Assembly: GCA_023515745.1 (NCBI GenBank)
Contig: JALECJ010000004.1
Coordinates: forward strand, 1,178,001 to 1,242,000
From: Amoeboaphelidium protococcarum
Lineage: Eukaryota; Aphelidiomycota; Aphelidea
Direction of reading: 5' to 3'
DNA length: 64,000 bases
Below the pieces are notes generated by a model. The model did not search any database. It was not told the DNA's origin and saw nothing but the letters and a program-made list of their open reading frames with translations. Every line of letters begins with the position of its first letter. Positions within the stretch are counted from its first letter, which is position 1. A program made the position numbers and the translations under genes. Below, one piece after another: positions 22,321 through 36,195 of this stretch.

Positions 22321-24237
22321 TCAACGAATAACGCGTTAACGTTTTGTATGACGAAGGCCCAATGTCTTTGCAACATCCTTACTCAAATTAGAGCCAACGT
22401 CCTGAATATACTCTGCACTGCATGACTTCCCCAATTTAATGACGGCCATCTGTGTAGCCTCTTCATAATCTTCAGTACATTTTTCAATAAAATTAGCAGT
22501 TCTCTAAGCAGAATCTGCTTCAGTACGCGCGGCATAACGCTCAAGTAAGTCTAGCATGACCAAACAAGCCTCATCACTCTCATCATATTGGCGAACCAAC
22601 TGGGCACAAAACTCACCGGCCAGAATGCAATCAGAATACTTGAAGATGTCTTTAGAACTCTCAACAAAATCGACAAACATGTCGCAACTGCAAGCTTCGC
22701 AAAGAATGGAATGCAAAGTTTTATGCAAATTGGCCGAGCAATGATCTTCTCCTTCATCACTGGCGGCATCATGTAGTTTAGAATACTTTGCCAATGCCAA
22801 CTTGACAAGCTCCATATTCTTTCCACTGAGAACATTTCTAAAAAATGCCCACACACTTCTAAACAAATTATCCTTCGGTTCAGCAAAAGTTAAACAAGGA
22901 TACTCAAATAAGCCAGTTACAACCAGCAGTGCACTCTGTACGTCCTTGAACAATTAGGAATCAAAAGCAACAATTGGTCTAATATTGGTGTAAGAGGTGC
23001 GTGTATCATCTGGGACTTAACGAGGCAACTTTATGGCAAGAGCCACAGTCAGCAATTCTGCCTACTTCCGTTCTCCTTTGTTCACCTTATCAGCAATCAA
23101 CTTTACGTACCAGTTATCACATTAATACAAGTCAAATTAGCGATAAAATCGAGCACTGAATACGTAAACCAACTCTATTAAAGCAAATGCAGTACTTAAA
23201 GACGTTACCGCAATATTCTATGGAAGAATTTGAGACAACTGGTACTAATACTTCAACAGCAGCTCTCCACAACCAATATTAACCGTGTACTTTTTACTTT
23301 CAGCCTGAATATCTTCAAAAGTACTGTCTGACAAGTTGACAGACTACTACTATTCACACTTGGATAGCATCTTCTGAAAAAACTCTTTCAACAAAGCAAG
23401 CATATCCAATTAGGTGTCCAATTTCTCGCACTTCCATATGCAAAGACACGCGCTAAGTACACGATAAGTAGGTTTCTCGTCCATCAAGTAATGCATCAAA
23501 TCCTTCTTAATGTCAGTACAGAACGGATCCGGCAGCATCTTCAAAAAATTGCTCAGAAAATTGAATGGCAGTTCCTTCTTCTCCATGCTATTAAATTTAT
23601 AATCAGACGAAAGTTCCATTAAACAACGCAGGCCATATTTCTTCAGTGCATCATGAGCATATCCATATTATAACACTTTGATTTTTGGGTTGCAGCAATC
23701 ACGATCGCCCAAGTACGTCTACAACAACACAGTGGCAAAATCCTTAGAAGTAGCGCTCAGAAACTCCGTATTGGGCAAGTACGGTGCGCTCCACTGATAA
23801 TATTTCCTAGCCCACTCCCACAAACTCCCCCAATAATAATCTGGATCTATTTCCCCATATCCAGGTTAATACTCAATATCAAAATAGCCCAACAATGCTG
23901 TGCGCCATACTTCATTCAGCATTCCCGGGTCATTGTCCACACGGACGTGACCTTTCAGATAGCGTCTCAGAGTCTAATTCTTCAGAATGGACTTGTGCAG
24001 AAAGTACTGGACAGCTTCCACCGTACTCAGCTACAGATAATTGTGCTCTCTGATACGAAATGCTGTCAATACAGGACCATAGTACGCGTGATAGGCATCC
24101 TTGACGACGCGTTTTTGATCGAGCAACACGCCCTGGACGCGTTAACTTGTCAGCGACAGCTCCAACAGGTCCACTGGTCTCAAGTACTGGCCCAGCGATA
24201 ATTTCGGTACAGCATTTAATAAGTGTGCGATATCCAT
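22321..24237 (-). CDS. Unknown protein with F-box-like N-terminus, 638 residues
   Basis: One frame from the ATG at 24237 to TGA 22321-22323, no intron needed. Residues about 10-45 (LSLGQYLRPVDLLELSLTSQ) resemble an F-box, but weakly. The rest is predicted helical with many Leu and aromatic residues and scattered Cys; I see no repeat, membrane segment or catalytic motif. It may be an adaptor-type protein. The F-box reading is tentative, and no other family was recognised. Confidence 0.75.
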
Positions 24238-24433
24238 CTGTAATGTGTCAAATTAATCGTTTGTAATAATCCCAAGTTTGTAATGCGTATTTCGTGCTAA
24301 GTTAATGTAAACTGACAGTCTTCAGATTTAAATTTGATGTGGCTTTGATTAAGTGAATTCGGTCACACCAAGTTAAAGAGTCAACTAAAGCATAATTGGT
24401 AATTAAATTGATGTGATGAATATAATTAAATAA

Positions 24434-27400
24434 TCATTTAATATTGATGCTCTTGATCAGAGAACCACCTAAACGTTCGATTGAAGCAACCACGGACTAC
24501 ATGTCCAGCCTCACCATTCCCGTATTATCATCCAATTCAACTGTATAATTAATGCTCTCCTGCCACTGGTGCCATTGTAACACATTCTTTTTCAGAACTA
24601 TTCCAATGAAAGAGTAGGATACTAAATCAACTCTAACCTGATCAATACAAGTACTGTGAGGTATCACATTAAAGATTGATTCAATAAGCATTGTTACGGG
24701 ATCGTACCCAATCTTCAGCTGACTCTTCATCGGTAACTGCATATTCTTAAAATAATCTTCAGCTCTTAGTCCTTTTACCGCACTGGACATTTGACGAGCC
24801 ATAGCTCCAGTTTAGTGACAATCCAACCGAATGGCAATATCATAATCACAAGTCGACGGCATAAATGTTGACAAAAGAGCCTTAATGTCATACTACTACT
24901 GTAAATATAAGCGGTCGACATGAGCAATTGCAGAATTGGCCAGGACGCGTAAACGTTGTGCCGTATCTGCATCACAGCTATGTAATGTAAGATATGACTA
25001 CTGTAACATGCTTAAGGCCTGGGAGAAATCAACTAGTTCATCAGAATCTTCAATAGCATTTAAAACAGAGACATAAATGCCACATTTCTTTTATCCATCA
25101 CGTCTGACTTCATTGAAATGCTTCTAAACAGCAGCCATCTGATCATTAGAATCTCTACCAAAGTTCATAATAACTGGATACTCTGCAAAATTATACTCGG
25201 CAAACAGCTCTAACACCTGAAGAAATGCAGCAAATATATTCTGTTTAGCACGAGCAGATGATCGGAATACGTACACGCACAAGAGTTCCACAACTTCCTC
25301 TCTGATACCAGACGCGTACTTCCATGTCTTCATATCTGTTAACAATAAATGACAGGATAGCCAACGCTTTACCAAACGAATACATCCGGAAAGTACGGGA
25401 TACTTGTGAACAGCTGCAGTCATAACCTGATGATGAATCGGCAACAACTCATTAAACTCTATGTACTTTAAGTATTCAGATTTGGCAATTTACTATTCAG
25501 ACTGTGATAACTCTGGGTTAAATTGCTGTCTCAGACGCATCTATTTCTCCTGCTTTACATGCAAATAGATGGCAAATACGTGACCAGATTCTGATACAAC
25601 TACTAGCCTTTCGCTGATATCACCTTCTATACTGGTAGAACGCTAACACTTGACAAACCAAGATTTCAACTTTAATTCAACCAACTACTTATGAATTGAT
25701 AACAAGTATAGTTATTTCATATTCTGCAGTGCCACTAAGTCTTACGGCCACTTTGAAGAACTCTCTAGTTCAATGATCACGTCCATCAAAGGTACAGTCG
25801 GCTTTTCGAAATTGGTCTTGACATAATTCCACTCGTCTAGGCTCACACGGTGTGGCACAAAGACGGAGCATTGTCTGCTGTAAGGACTTACCACTTTTAT
25901 ATCATTCATATACAGAGGTAGATCTGGCAGCGATTTTAGTACTTTAGACAATTCAATACCAGCAGCTACAGCTTTATCAAAATTAGCGTCTATCAATTCA
26001 CTAAAGAGCGGATGAACGCGCTAAAGTTATCGCGGAGCATTGATCAACGTCTACAACTTGTTATCAAAAGTGAGTGCCTAACAGCTACTAGATACGTGTT
26101 ATCCAATAACGGTTTTTATAATGTGATGTACGATATCATCCCCAGCATCAGTAACTACATCCATGTCCCATACCACGCTATACTAAATACTGCCACTCTT
26201 GAATTTTCTCAGTTCCGCTAATGGACCCCAAAGATTCTTAAATTACTTCACAGCTTCTACATCCTCCAGCATAGGTCCATAATCTACAGTGCGCTTACTT
26301 TAAACATATTGACGCGTAAATCCAATGTTAAGCACGCGAATGTCTTTGCTATCAGTATCTTTAGAGCTTAACTTCCACCAACACACTAGGAATTCAATGC
26401 GATCTCCCAGCGCAAGTCTGAGCAGATGCTCGATGCTATTGATTAGAGGATCATTGCAGTCGATAGAGACAGACTTCAATAGCTTCTGAAAGAATGCGGA
26501 TTACCCATCATGAATATTCTCAAAGGGTATCACCAGATGATCGTCAAACTTGTCATACACGCGCACAATAGAATTCATACCAAATATCTCTCAGTTGCAC
26601 TATGCTGATATTTTTCTAGTAAGATAGAGAGAGATATGATGCGAAGACGATTAAAATTTGATGAATTTTCAAAACTCAATCTCTCAACAGTGAGCGATTT
26701 AATCAAAAGCTATTAATCAATCCAATTGTATTAATCTTTTATACTGAATAATATTTTTAATTCAAATAATCATATTTGGAACATTTTAGCGCACCAAGAT
26801 TTATCTGTGGCTCTAGCGATAAAGTTGGAATTTGAATCTTCATCAAGAGCCAAAGTGTGAACAGCCTCGTTACACACTGATTGAATCAACTTCCACTGAT
26901 CATGAGATACACCTTGTAAGACATTCCAACCTCCTTCATAAACAGTCAAATTTATTAGTGATTATTATGCAGATCCCACCAGGTTTTTAGATGCAATAAA
27001 ATGTACGAATCCCTTGAATAGACTATAGGCAGATAGGCTCTTGTAATCGGACAAAGACTAGGAGGATTTGAGCATTAGATAGTGAGAAAACAAAAGTGTC
27101 ACAACTTGACTTTACAATCCACCGTGACAAATAACGCGCCCATTAGCAGTAAATTAAGCTTTAAAATACAACTTTGCCATAAATAGTGCTTCTTCACCAT
27201 ATTAAAACAGCTACTATGCAGCATGGGTGAATTTAAAGTCTCGCAAAACACACATATCACGAAGCACGTCACAATTGTAGTATGGAGTAGGTGCGGATGC
27301 AGTATCATCTTACTACGGGTCTCTAACACAACACTTGCCATCTATCAATTTGACAGCATCAAATACAGTATCTCTCACAAATGGAATAATTTTGATAGGT

Positions 27401-27993
27401 AGAAACACAGACTGATCAGCATTACCTTGAGTAGCAGGTTATATCAAAAGACACAATCTCCGACCGCTAGAGCTATCACTGTTATGATATTCTACGCGGC
27501 ATTTAGCACTATCTAGACCATTATCTAAAGCTTTCTTCACAACAGCCAGGTAAAATGCTCGCTTTTAAAAGTATTTATAGTTCAAATAATCCTTCTTCTA
27601 AAAGAGCGGAGCCGGCATTTCAATAGCCATATCTATAGAAGGAGGATCGCTATTACTCCCATCGTTGATCATTGACTGATTAAACATAAATGATCCAACA
27701 ACATGCACCGATGCTGGCTTCTAGAATCCAAATTTAATCTGAATATCGCGCTGATATTAATCTCTAGGCCATGGAATATCAGAATAGTCATCACAAGCCT
27801 AAGGGAATGACAAATCTTCTGTAATCGTCTGCATACCATCTAGAATCTCTTTGACGCGCCACAACATATCTGATGAAGCATCAATAACACTATTATCCAC
27901 CTCATACTATGCAGCAATTCCCTTAAAATTCTTTTAAAACCATAGCGAACCACTCACGCTCCAACCTTACTGTATACTCTCACTTTGAGTCAT
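24434..27993 (-). CDS. NOL6: NOL6 / Utp22 / Nrap, ribosome biogenesis
   Basis: Two TGA-free frames belong to one protein. The N-terminal part (ATG 27993 to about 26773) has the Nrap D1 signature: VHVVGSFMFNQSM, IDMAIEMPAPLFQKKDYLN and YKYFQKRAFYLAVV, later PTPYYNCDVLRDMCV. The C-terminal part (about 26578 to TGA 24434-24436, 714 codons) has ELRKFKSGSIQYSVVW and the block HHQVMTAAVHKYPVLSGCIR followed by LVKRWLSCHLL and EEVVELLCVYVF. NOL6/Utp22 is an SSU-processome protein with nucleotidyltransferase-like folds needed for 18S rRNA maturation. An intron must lie between about 26580 and 26770, but no donor and acceptor pair I tried keeps the frame, so the junction is open. Family call very strong. 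Confidence 0.9.
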
Positions 27994-28157
27994 TTTTCAC
28001 TCCACTGTATCTGCCTTTCGCTGATTGAAAAGACCTCAAGCACAGAAGAGACTTTAAAAGTAGCGTACAAGTTCAAAGTGGTATTAAACTTAATTCAATG
28101 ACAAATCAAATCAATTGATGATTTTATAAAATAGTTAATTTTGTTAAAGCGATGCTA

Positions 28158-28958
28158 TCATTCATACTCGGGAGGTGGCCAAACACTGGCTTTAGGTGTA
28201 GGATTGGCAGCTTGATTTGTGTTTTAGTTGGGGGTTTCTGATATTTCATTTTCCATTTCCGGAGGTGGCCATACAGATGAAGGCTTTTAAACAGCTGAAC
28301 CTGCGCTAGATGGAGACTTGGGCTTTGATGATGATCCAGTCACAACTGCGGAAGTCTACTGCGATGTCAAATACTTGCCACCGGTTGTAGTAGTATTGCT
28401 ATTCGCATTAGTAGAGGTGCTACTTGTATTTTAAGTACGCTAAGCCGCTGCCGCCGATTATCTCGATGTTGGTAGACAGCATACACCACACTGCAGTAGA
28501 AGCGCCGACAAGTAGAAAGGAACTGAAATTAAACCAAAAGCGAGAGCACTATTCAACATTGGACAATACTGAGAGGAGGTTGAGAAGGCTTGCGATGGAT
28601 CTCTGCATCCAACCTGTTGCTATATATTAAGAATTGCAAAGAGCGGCACTAGAACACCAGCGATAACATCAAATATAAATGTGGACATTGCCGAGTCACA
28701 GCCATTCTCCAGCGAGACCGACTTTTCCAAATCCCGCCTGATATCACTCTCTATTAAACGCTTCATGAAGAAGAAGATACTCATAATGGCAGCGAGGAGG
28801 CAGATGACCAAATAAATGTATAGCAGTGGTTAATTTTGTCCAAATTTAGCTAGGAGCGCTATCAAAACACCAGCGGGTATAGCATCACACGCTATAATAC
28901 TCAGACGGACCCATCTCTGATCAGCAAACCAATATCCAATCCAATTACAAACCGACAT
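28158..28958 (-). CDS. Four-pass membrane protein with WPPPE tail motifs
   Basis: 266 residues, ATG 28958 to TGA 28158-28160. Four hydrophobic segments are visible: about 17-38, 43-66, 93-111 and 139-158. The C-terminal 100 residues are Ser/Thr/Asn/Gln-rich and end with two copies of SVWPPPE, at about 224 and at the extreme C-terminus. This resembles tetraspan proteins with a cytoplasmic proline-motif tail that recruits WW or similar domains. I do not recognise the family. No signal peptide is needed if the first segment is an anchor. Confidence 0.75.
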
Positions 28959-29356
28959 TCTTAATAATCGCTTCAATTACAGGGATACCTGTATAATTTA
29001 AGATCAGCGAAATACTAGAGAGTACAAGGCTAGATGAAGGATATCAATAAATTAGACTAGGAATAGCAGTGGGCGTCGCTATGTTAAGAGATAAAGACTG
29101 CTGACGATGATCGCTAGGCAATCATCAAACTGGAGCAACTTTAAACTTGGCAAAGAAAATCGGCGTTAACGCTTTTAGCTGAAACGGATCGACGGATCAA
29201 ATCCATTTTGGGACAAAGCGAGAGAAGCGTTATTCGGTAAAACTAGCACTGATGAATCAATCCATCAAACTACGCACTCAAAGTAAGACGTGTATAGTAT
29301 AATAACAAATGTGAACCAAATTTACAAGCGATTTCTATCGTGGTAAATAAAAAATG
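28959..29356. other. Intergenic region
   Basis: AT-rich. It should carry the promoter of the four-pass protein gene and the 3' end signals of the Sec1-like gene, both on the minus strand. No gene is seen. Confidence 0.4.
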
Positions 29357-31621
29357 TCATTTATCACTCTTCTTGCTTGATGATTTCATCTTTAATCCTT
29401 TAAACATTGACTTCAGGCCGCCTTTGGAATGCTCTTTTCCCTGAGATGACAGTGATGATTTAGATTTAGAGACATCTCCCGAACCACCACCACCTGAATG
29501 CAAATTACCGATACTGGATGCAGTTGGAATATTGACCGGCATCTTTAGCTATTTCAGATCATCAACAAATTGATCTGGAGTCACAACATGAGTACTTCCA
29601 ATAAAAATCTCACGTTTAATCAAATTAGAAATCTGGTATATGGCTCTAATCTCACTGTACGTTACTCCACCGACTATAAACAAGATGATCCGGCCACCCT
29701 TCTACTTATCGTCAACAACTTACTGCTATTGAGGGGATGTTGGCACAGAGCCGCTGGTGGCAGACGCATCTATAGACGGGCTCTTCTTATGCCATGATGG
29801 CTTGGTGGTACGCAACGACGTCGCCTGAGTAGATCCAACTGACAATTAACTGGACTAATGTTACGGACCACTTGAATGCGGACTTAGATGATTATTAGTG
29901 CCACCTGTGGCAGCAGCTGCACCCAAATTCTTTGCACCATACGCACCGGCAAAAGTTGGCTCACGAACGAAAGGGAAGAACTCCTTCTATAGAGTGCCTT
30001 CAACTGTACTCTCAACTACAGCTCTTAGTAGGGGCTGGTATCTGGATAGATCATACGGCAAATCATCATTCTTTTTGCGATCTTTCTTTTTATTCTATTG
30101 CAACAGCAGGGGATTAGTAGGCTTCTTACTGCTGGAATTAGAGCCACCAAAAAATCCACTACGAGTATTCTAAGGTCGAGATAATTTGACTCCAAGTAGT
30201 GATAAATTGATAATGGCATTAATCATTTCGGACGGTATCTGGGCATGATCAAAGATTTTACGTCTATCATCATCCTTAAGACCATCTTTTCCAATCACAT
30301 ACAGCATCAACAAGCGCACTTTATCATACATCTAAATGCTCGGCTCATTCAACACTGTGGTCAATGCAATCTCTACGTTCTTCACGGCACCACCATCTGC
30401 AGTCTCTCCAGTGGCTAAATCTTGCTCGACAGCTGCAATCTCCTCAAGTTTGTAACGATTAAATAGAGCCAGACATTCTTAAGCCATGGCCATATGAAAA
30501 CCAAACTTGGACTTTAGTTCTTGAAATTAAGGGATGGCACTCATCATTTCTTTCAAATCCTTCAAATTATTAGCTTTTCCACCAGATCCCTTCGCAGCCT
30601 TGTTCTCTGATAGAAATTTATTAAACTACCCCACAATGATATCTATACACTCTGCGATGTGTGAGTGTCGAATCTGCGCCCACAACTGATCAGCATTCTC
30701 ATCCAGCAGGACCTCCTTATCCTTTCCATCATCCTACTTGTACTTATATCTGGTACCATTATCTGTTAACTCTAGCAAATCATTCGCCATAGCCTAGTAC
30801 GTAAACTCATGTATAATCGGAGAAGTGACATCAAAACTTCTGTCCAGTATGATCAACTGAGATCTTCCCTTGCCCAGAAAAGCTGGATCTTTACTTGGAT
30901 ACTGATCATCATCGTCAGCGTATTATTCCAGCTGCTCATACACTAAAGCGGCAAGTTTAGAAGTGATTCTATCAAATCCAATAGTCTATTGCTATTGTGG
31001 AATTGAAGAGTACCTGATGAAGGGGAATTCATTAAGGGAGATACAGAACGAGGCAATCTACTTGGCAATACTGTGAAACTCCTTGTTCTACTACTCATTA
31101 GATACCTCGGTGCCGAAGAATGTTAATAGACTCCACGGACGTTCACATATGAAGACGGCAGACTCGAGTACCAGATAGTCCAGAAAGAGCTCCTTCACAG
31201 TTTTTACGTACGGACGCAGTGTGGTGCAAGACTGCAGCTTATGCAGCAGACGGTCATCCAGAGCAGAGGTGAAGAATAGATGTGCCGCGGCGTACAAGTG
31301 TCCAGTCTTATTACTCTTGGCAGATGGAGTAAAATCTTCAATTATCCTATTAACTGACTCCAAGGTGGGAGACACAAAGTATATAGCCTCCATAGAGTCA
31401 TACGGAGCACGACGCTTCTCCAGCGCTTCAATCAATGTGATGTTCTCATCAGTAAGTTCACTCTACCGCACCACTGCATTGGTGATCTTTAAAGCAGTTC
31501 TATCCAGAATCATAATCTTCCACTTTGCCTCCTTATTACCACCACCACCACCCTGACTATTACAAGCCCTCACCATATCATCCAGAATAATCTTTCTCAC
31601 CACAGCTTTGATTCCACTCAT
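29357..31621 (-). CDS. SEC1: Sec1/Munc18-family vesicle fusion protein
   Basis: 754 residues, ATG 31621 to TGA 29357-29359, no intron. The N-terminus MSGIKAVVRKIILDDMV, then WKIMILDRTALKI and RRAPYDSMEAIYFVSP, are the SM-protein domain 1 blocks. LIILDRSFDVTSPIIHEFTY is the domain 2/3 signature and IILFIVGGVTYSEIRAIYQ the C-terminal hallmark. SM proteins bind syntaxins and drive SNARE fusion. The protein is longer than usual (about 590-650) because of a Ser/Thr/Gln/Asn-rich insertion of about 85 residues before the C-terminal block, and a Gly/Ser/Lys-rich tail of about 60 residues. It is most like the Sec1/Munc18-1 branch, though Vps45 or Sly1 branches were not tested. Confidence 0.93.
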
Positions 31622-32300
31622 CCTCCTTACTCTGAATTCTGCAACAAATTTTAGTACAAAGAAGAGTGCTACTTGTTACTGATGGAAGAAGCAATATAAT
31701 AATGAAAATAAAAATACTCCAAGAGTAATACTAAGTCGAGTATAAAAGTTAATAGTATTCAGATACTTATGATAAATGTAGAAGAAAGATCAAGAGGAGG
31801 AAGAAGAAGAATTTCTCGAAACAGAAAATGTGATCGCCGCACAGAGCCGTTCAGTATGATGATTAAAGACATACATTGAGTGGGAGGACTCTGACGCTAA
31901 TTCTAATGAACACAATTGTCAGGTTGTTTTAATTTCGTGTAATCATTATTCGATTAATCCGCCATGTATTATAGTAGCCTTGTAAGCACTAGATCACTGA
32001 GAAATTAATTTTGTTGACTGAAGCGCTGACAAGAGAGAGTGAGCGTGAGAGATTCCGAGTTGATCACTAAGCGAGACTTTCCCCTTTTCTTTCATTATAT
32101 TACATTAATCACATTCATCAAGACTATTACCACGTAAATACTGTTGGTTTCTCTTATTATACTTTTACATTTAAATAATCAGAAGCGATTTAATTATTCT
32201 CAGTGTTGATTTCGTTTAAATATTTGATCTCAACTCTATCCGTCATCATTTTCATTTTACAGTAGAGTAGAGTGGAATTTGAATAACCATTATAATTGAA
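31622..32300. other. Divergent promoter region
   Basis: Separates the Sec1-like gene (left) and the SERINC gene (right). AT-rich, with an AGAGGAGGAAGAAGAAG purine run near 31792-31808. No gene is supported. Confidence 0.4.
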
Positions 32301-33629
32301 ATGTGTCTGGGATTTTTTAGTGGATGTGCTAGTAGTTTATGCACTAATCTGGCGTGCTGCTTTGCGTCCAAGGCATCTGGCTGTCTCTGTGTACATTTGC
32401 GATCGTCGTTCATGACTAGATTATACTACTCGATCTAGATATTTATCGCCACCATTCTTGCTTGGGCTCTGTACCATTTTGGGGCTAGGATGCCTAATAC
32501 AATTACGGAGGAGTGTGATGAGGCCTGCTGGTAGTACCTGGCTGTAATGCGTGTCTCGCTTGCCATGGTAATCTATCACTCCATTCTATGTGTATTAACA
32601 TTTGGTATTAGATCTGGGGAAGAGGTGCGCGCGGGTGTTCAGAATGGGTATTGGGGCATTAAATTTATAATATGGACTGGACTTATTGTGGCCATGTTCT
32701 TTGTGCCAGATTCTTCATTCTATAACTATCACATGGCTTCGCTGATATTCGCATCTATCTTCATTGTGCTATAATCATTTCTACTTGTGGATTTTGCATG
32801 GTCCTGGGCTCAGAAGTGGATAGAGAAGTGGGATGAGACGGGTGATGACTGGTACAAGCAGATGCTGATTGGATTCTGTGTCACGTTCTATCTCATATCA
32901 CTGGTGGGCACTGTGCTAATGTTCATATACTATGGTCCACCGAATAAGCCTTAGCCATGTGCACTCAACTCTTATTTCGTAAGTATGAATCTCATACTCA
33001 TACTGGTGCATTCCATAACGTCAGTCCTGCCAAAGATTCAAGAGTACTCACCAAAGAGTGGTCTATTCTAATCATCGATATTGGGTGCTTATACAACATA
33101 TTTAACGGCTTCAGCTCTGATATCACAGCCTAATCAAGCCGACTTTTAATGTAATGCTAATTCTATATTCGATGATGGCAGTAATAACAATGGTGGAGAT
33201 GCCTCGAATGGTTCCCTCTCCAATCTAATGACATACACTGGCATCATTGTGACATTTGTCGCTATCGGGTATAACGCCTTTGCCAGTGGATCATCTAATG
33301 TATTCTAATATGATTCGCTTGAGAATGGATAAGATGATAATATGGTAGCAGATTAAGATAGTAATGGTATCCCACAGGATGAGTAGGAGCGTACAGTGTA
33401 CAGTTACTCATTCTTCCACTTTGTTTTTGTCATTGTGGCATTCTATCTGGCCATGGTTATCACGGATTGGTCCATCATGGAAGCGGATCTATCCAGTCCG
33501 AATGGTGTCAAGATTGTGCATGGATTCGGTGCAATGTGGGCCAAGATTATCACGAGTTGGGTGTGCTCACTTCTTTATCTGTGGACTCTTATTGCTCCGT
33601 TGATATTCCCTGATAGAGATTTTAGTTGA
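32301..33629 (+). CDS. SERINC: Serine incorporator (SERINC/TMS1) membrane protein
   Basis: 442 residues, ATG 32301 to TGA 33627-33629, no intron. It shows the family layout: a Cys-rich start (GFFSGCASSLCTNLACCF), RLYYSIQIFIATILAWALY, the ECDEACWQYLAVMRVSLAM segment, then IKFIIWTGLIVAMFFVP, and a C-terminus with TDWSIMEADLSS. Ten or so membrane segments are visible. The length is typical of the family. SERINC proteins are conserved multipass proteins with lipid-scrambling activity in animals. Two Asn/Asp/Gln-rich loops (about residues 280-300 and 335-365) are longer than usual. Confidence 0.93.
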
Positions 33630-33750
33630 CTTTGTTTGATTTATAAAGTTGCTTTATTCTTCAATATTTAATTTATGGTGATGATTTTGATATCTTTATT
33701 TAATATCATAAAAATATAGAGAGCTTTCATATCTACCGCAGTCAATTCAC

Positions 33751-36195
33751 TCAATATGGTGTAAATGGGCCAGCAGTAAAGAGGACGTTTCTAGGTGTAA
33801 ATTTCATCTCATGTAGTGGGGTCCTCTTGGTCTTGCATGTAGATATCATACGGGGCATGGACGCGCCATTAGATAATTACGCAGCAGATAATACCAACTG
33901 CTACTACTACTAAAACTGTGGTGAAGGAGAAAATGTTCTCTATAAATCCCACAAAGTCACTGTACCATCTGCGAATCCAACTGCAAGAACATGTGAGTCT
34001 GCACTAAAATCTAAGCTATACACTGACGATACAGCTCGCCTCTAGGACTCAGAGACACCATCAACTACATTACTATTTCCAGAGGTATCTTGTTAAGTAT
34101 TCGCACCGGATGGAATATGGAACAGGACACGTGTGGATGCCAGGTCCCAGACAACAACACTTCCATCATCTGCACCACTGGCAGCGACTGCGCCATTTGG
34201 AGATATTTTCAAGGCAGTAATGGATGCTTATCTACTATGACCACCACTGGAATACTGACTTTAAGCACCTGTACCAGCAGAAGCAGTATTACCACTATTT
34301 CCAGTGAATAGTCTCACACAATTACTACCACCCCTGTTGATGTCCCATAACCGCATAGTCTTATCAGAGCTAGATGACAGGACATATGCATTATTAGGAT
34401 GGAATCTCACCTGGTCAACATCAGACAAATGTCCACAGAATATTCGGAGAGGCGCCACTCTTTCCACATTAAATAATCTACAAGTCTTATCCGCTGAACC
34501 ACTGACAAAATATGGAGCATTCGCAGATGCATCCAAGCACCAAACTGGATAATTGTGAGCTTTGTAACGCACAAGATTAGTCATAGTATCCAGAGACCAG
34601 CCTCTCACCGTGCCATCTTCAGAGCATGATAACATGAAATCCGAGTCACTCAGGAACGCCATATCATAAACTGGACCAGAATGTCCAATTAATTTCCGAC
34701 TCAAATGTCCACCAGCCTCGGCACCCACGGACCAGTCTTGAGCATCTTCAAAATCCTAAACGTCAAACTCTGTGCTTCCCTTCATAGATTTTAAATGACC
34801 AGAGTCACGAGGTCCGTCTTACAAATAATCTCCATAGTCATTATACTGCTTTTCTGAATTCACACCATTGCTGCGAGTCAGGGAATACAATTTAATATAA
34901 GAATCAGAGCTTCCAGTGGCCAATACCTTAAAATCTGGAGAGAACCTGCAGCTAGTCACGGTATTGCCCGAATTGTGTATGGTATACGTGACGATAGATG
35001 GAAGAGCCGCGGCATCTCCACTCAGCTAGACTCGATTACGATAATCCTGGAATCTCTGCAACTGCTTCATAACATCCATATTGTTCTTTGGAGGTAGTGG
35101 CACTTACTAAAGAGGACAATTCTCTGACACTTGAGATTAAATGTAATTCTCCAGAGCCACTTTCTAATCGCGTAGCTTATTAATCACCGCCTACTTCACC
35201 GTCAATCTGCCATCCTCACCATTATCATCACCCGCACCCTTCTATAATTCGCCGTTAGAAGTCACCAAGTCATTAGGTACACCAAGGCTAACATGCTAAC
35301 CATTAATTCCATCTTCGAGATCAACTGCATGTCCACCGTGAACATTTCTCGACTTATCTCCATACGGGGATGCATTAATGGCAGAGGAGACCCCAACAGA
35401 TGATGTGGTATAAACTTTCACATTCAAGAACCGCATCACCACGGATACAATTTTACTGAGACCTTCACCAATACAGAATCCGAATAACATTTCCCAGCCC
35501 AGCGATGACATGGAGATGGTGTATTTATTATTCAAGTACAATTAAGCCACCTCAGAGCTCTTGATTAACTCATTGAGCATCTGAATGTTGACTTGTGCCT
35601 ACTATTAAGATGATTTCACTTTCCTACCACTATCTTACATGATTAATTAAGGACTTAAATTCAATAAAGCGCCAATTTACTAAATCTCCTAATTTAAAGA
35701 CATACTCTAGTCATTGCCACTATCCCCACCCATTTATTCATAGAACAATTAACATAATCCACGATATAACTCAACGCACTCATCAACTCCACCCTTCTTG
35801 CAACACTCCAGAAGGCAATACACATAAAGTGGATATACAATGGCAAACATCTCTTGCTTGTACTAGTCCAAGGATGAAGACTCGATATATTGGACAACTT
35901 TCTTCAATTGATCAACATAGTGCATAATAGAATCACGTCCACCAGTTCCCAATTAAGAACCGCCAAGATCCTGACTGGCAAAGTGCAAAACTGTATTATG
36001 CAGAGGATTACTAGTGTCTAGAAGAGCACTTTCAAACAGAAACTCATCTAAATCTTGTCCATCGGAACCGGAGCCAGTCTTTGAGCTGCTCTATTACACT
36101 TCTTGCAGAAATTGCTGCTCAGTGAGCCTGTATCCACGCTACTTTAGATACGAGAATATGGCCAAGTCTGTCGGATTAGTTATCTACTTTATCAT
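33751..36195 (-). CDS. TAF5: TFIID subunit TAF5
   Basis: 814 residues, ATG 36195 to TGA 33751-33753, no intron. Domains in order: LisH motif at about 9-31 (LAIFSYLKQRGYRLTEQQF), the NTD2 domain at about 100-240 (YKQEMFAIVYPLYVYCLLE), a variable region, and a WD40 propeller from about 370 to the end (LRIFCGHLSDVDQVRFHP, LSSSSDKTMRLWDI, VAASGADDGSVVVWDL). The C-terminal TKRTPLHEMKFTPRNVL is the usual TAF5 ending. TAF5 is a scaffold of TFIID, and in some lineages of SAGA. It is divergent from the MIT-like gene and 3'-to-3' with SERINC. Confidence 0.94.
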
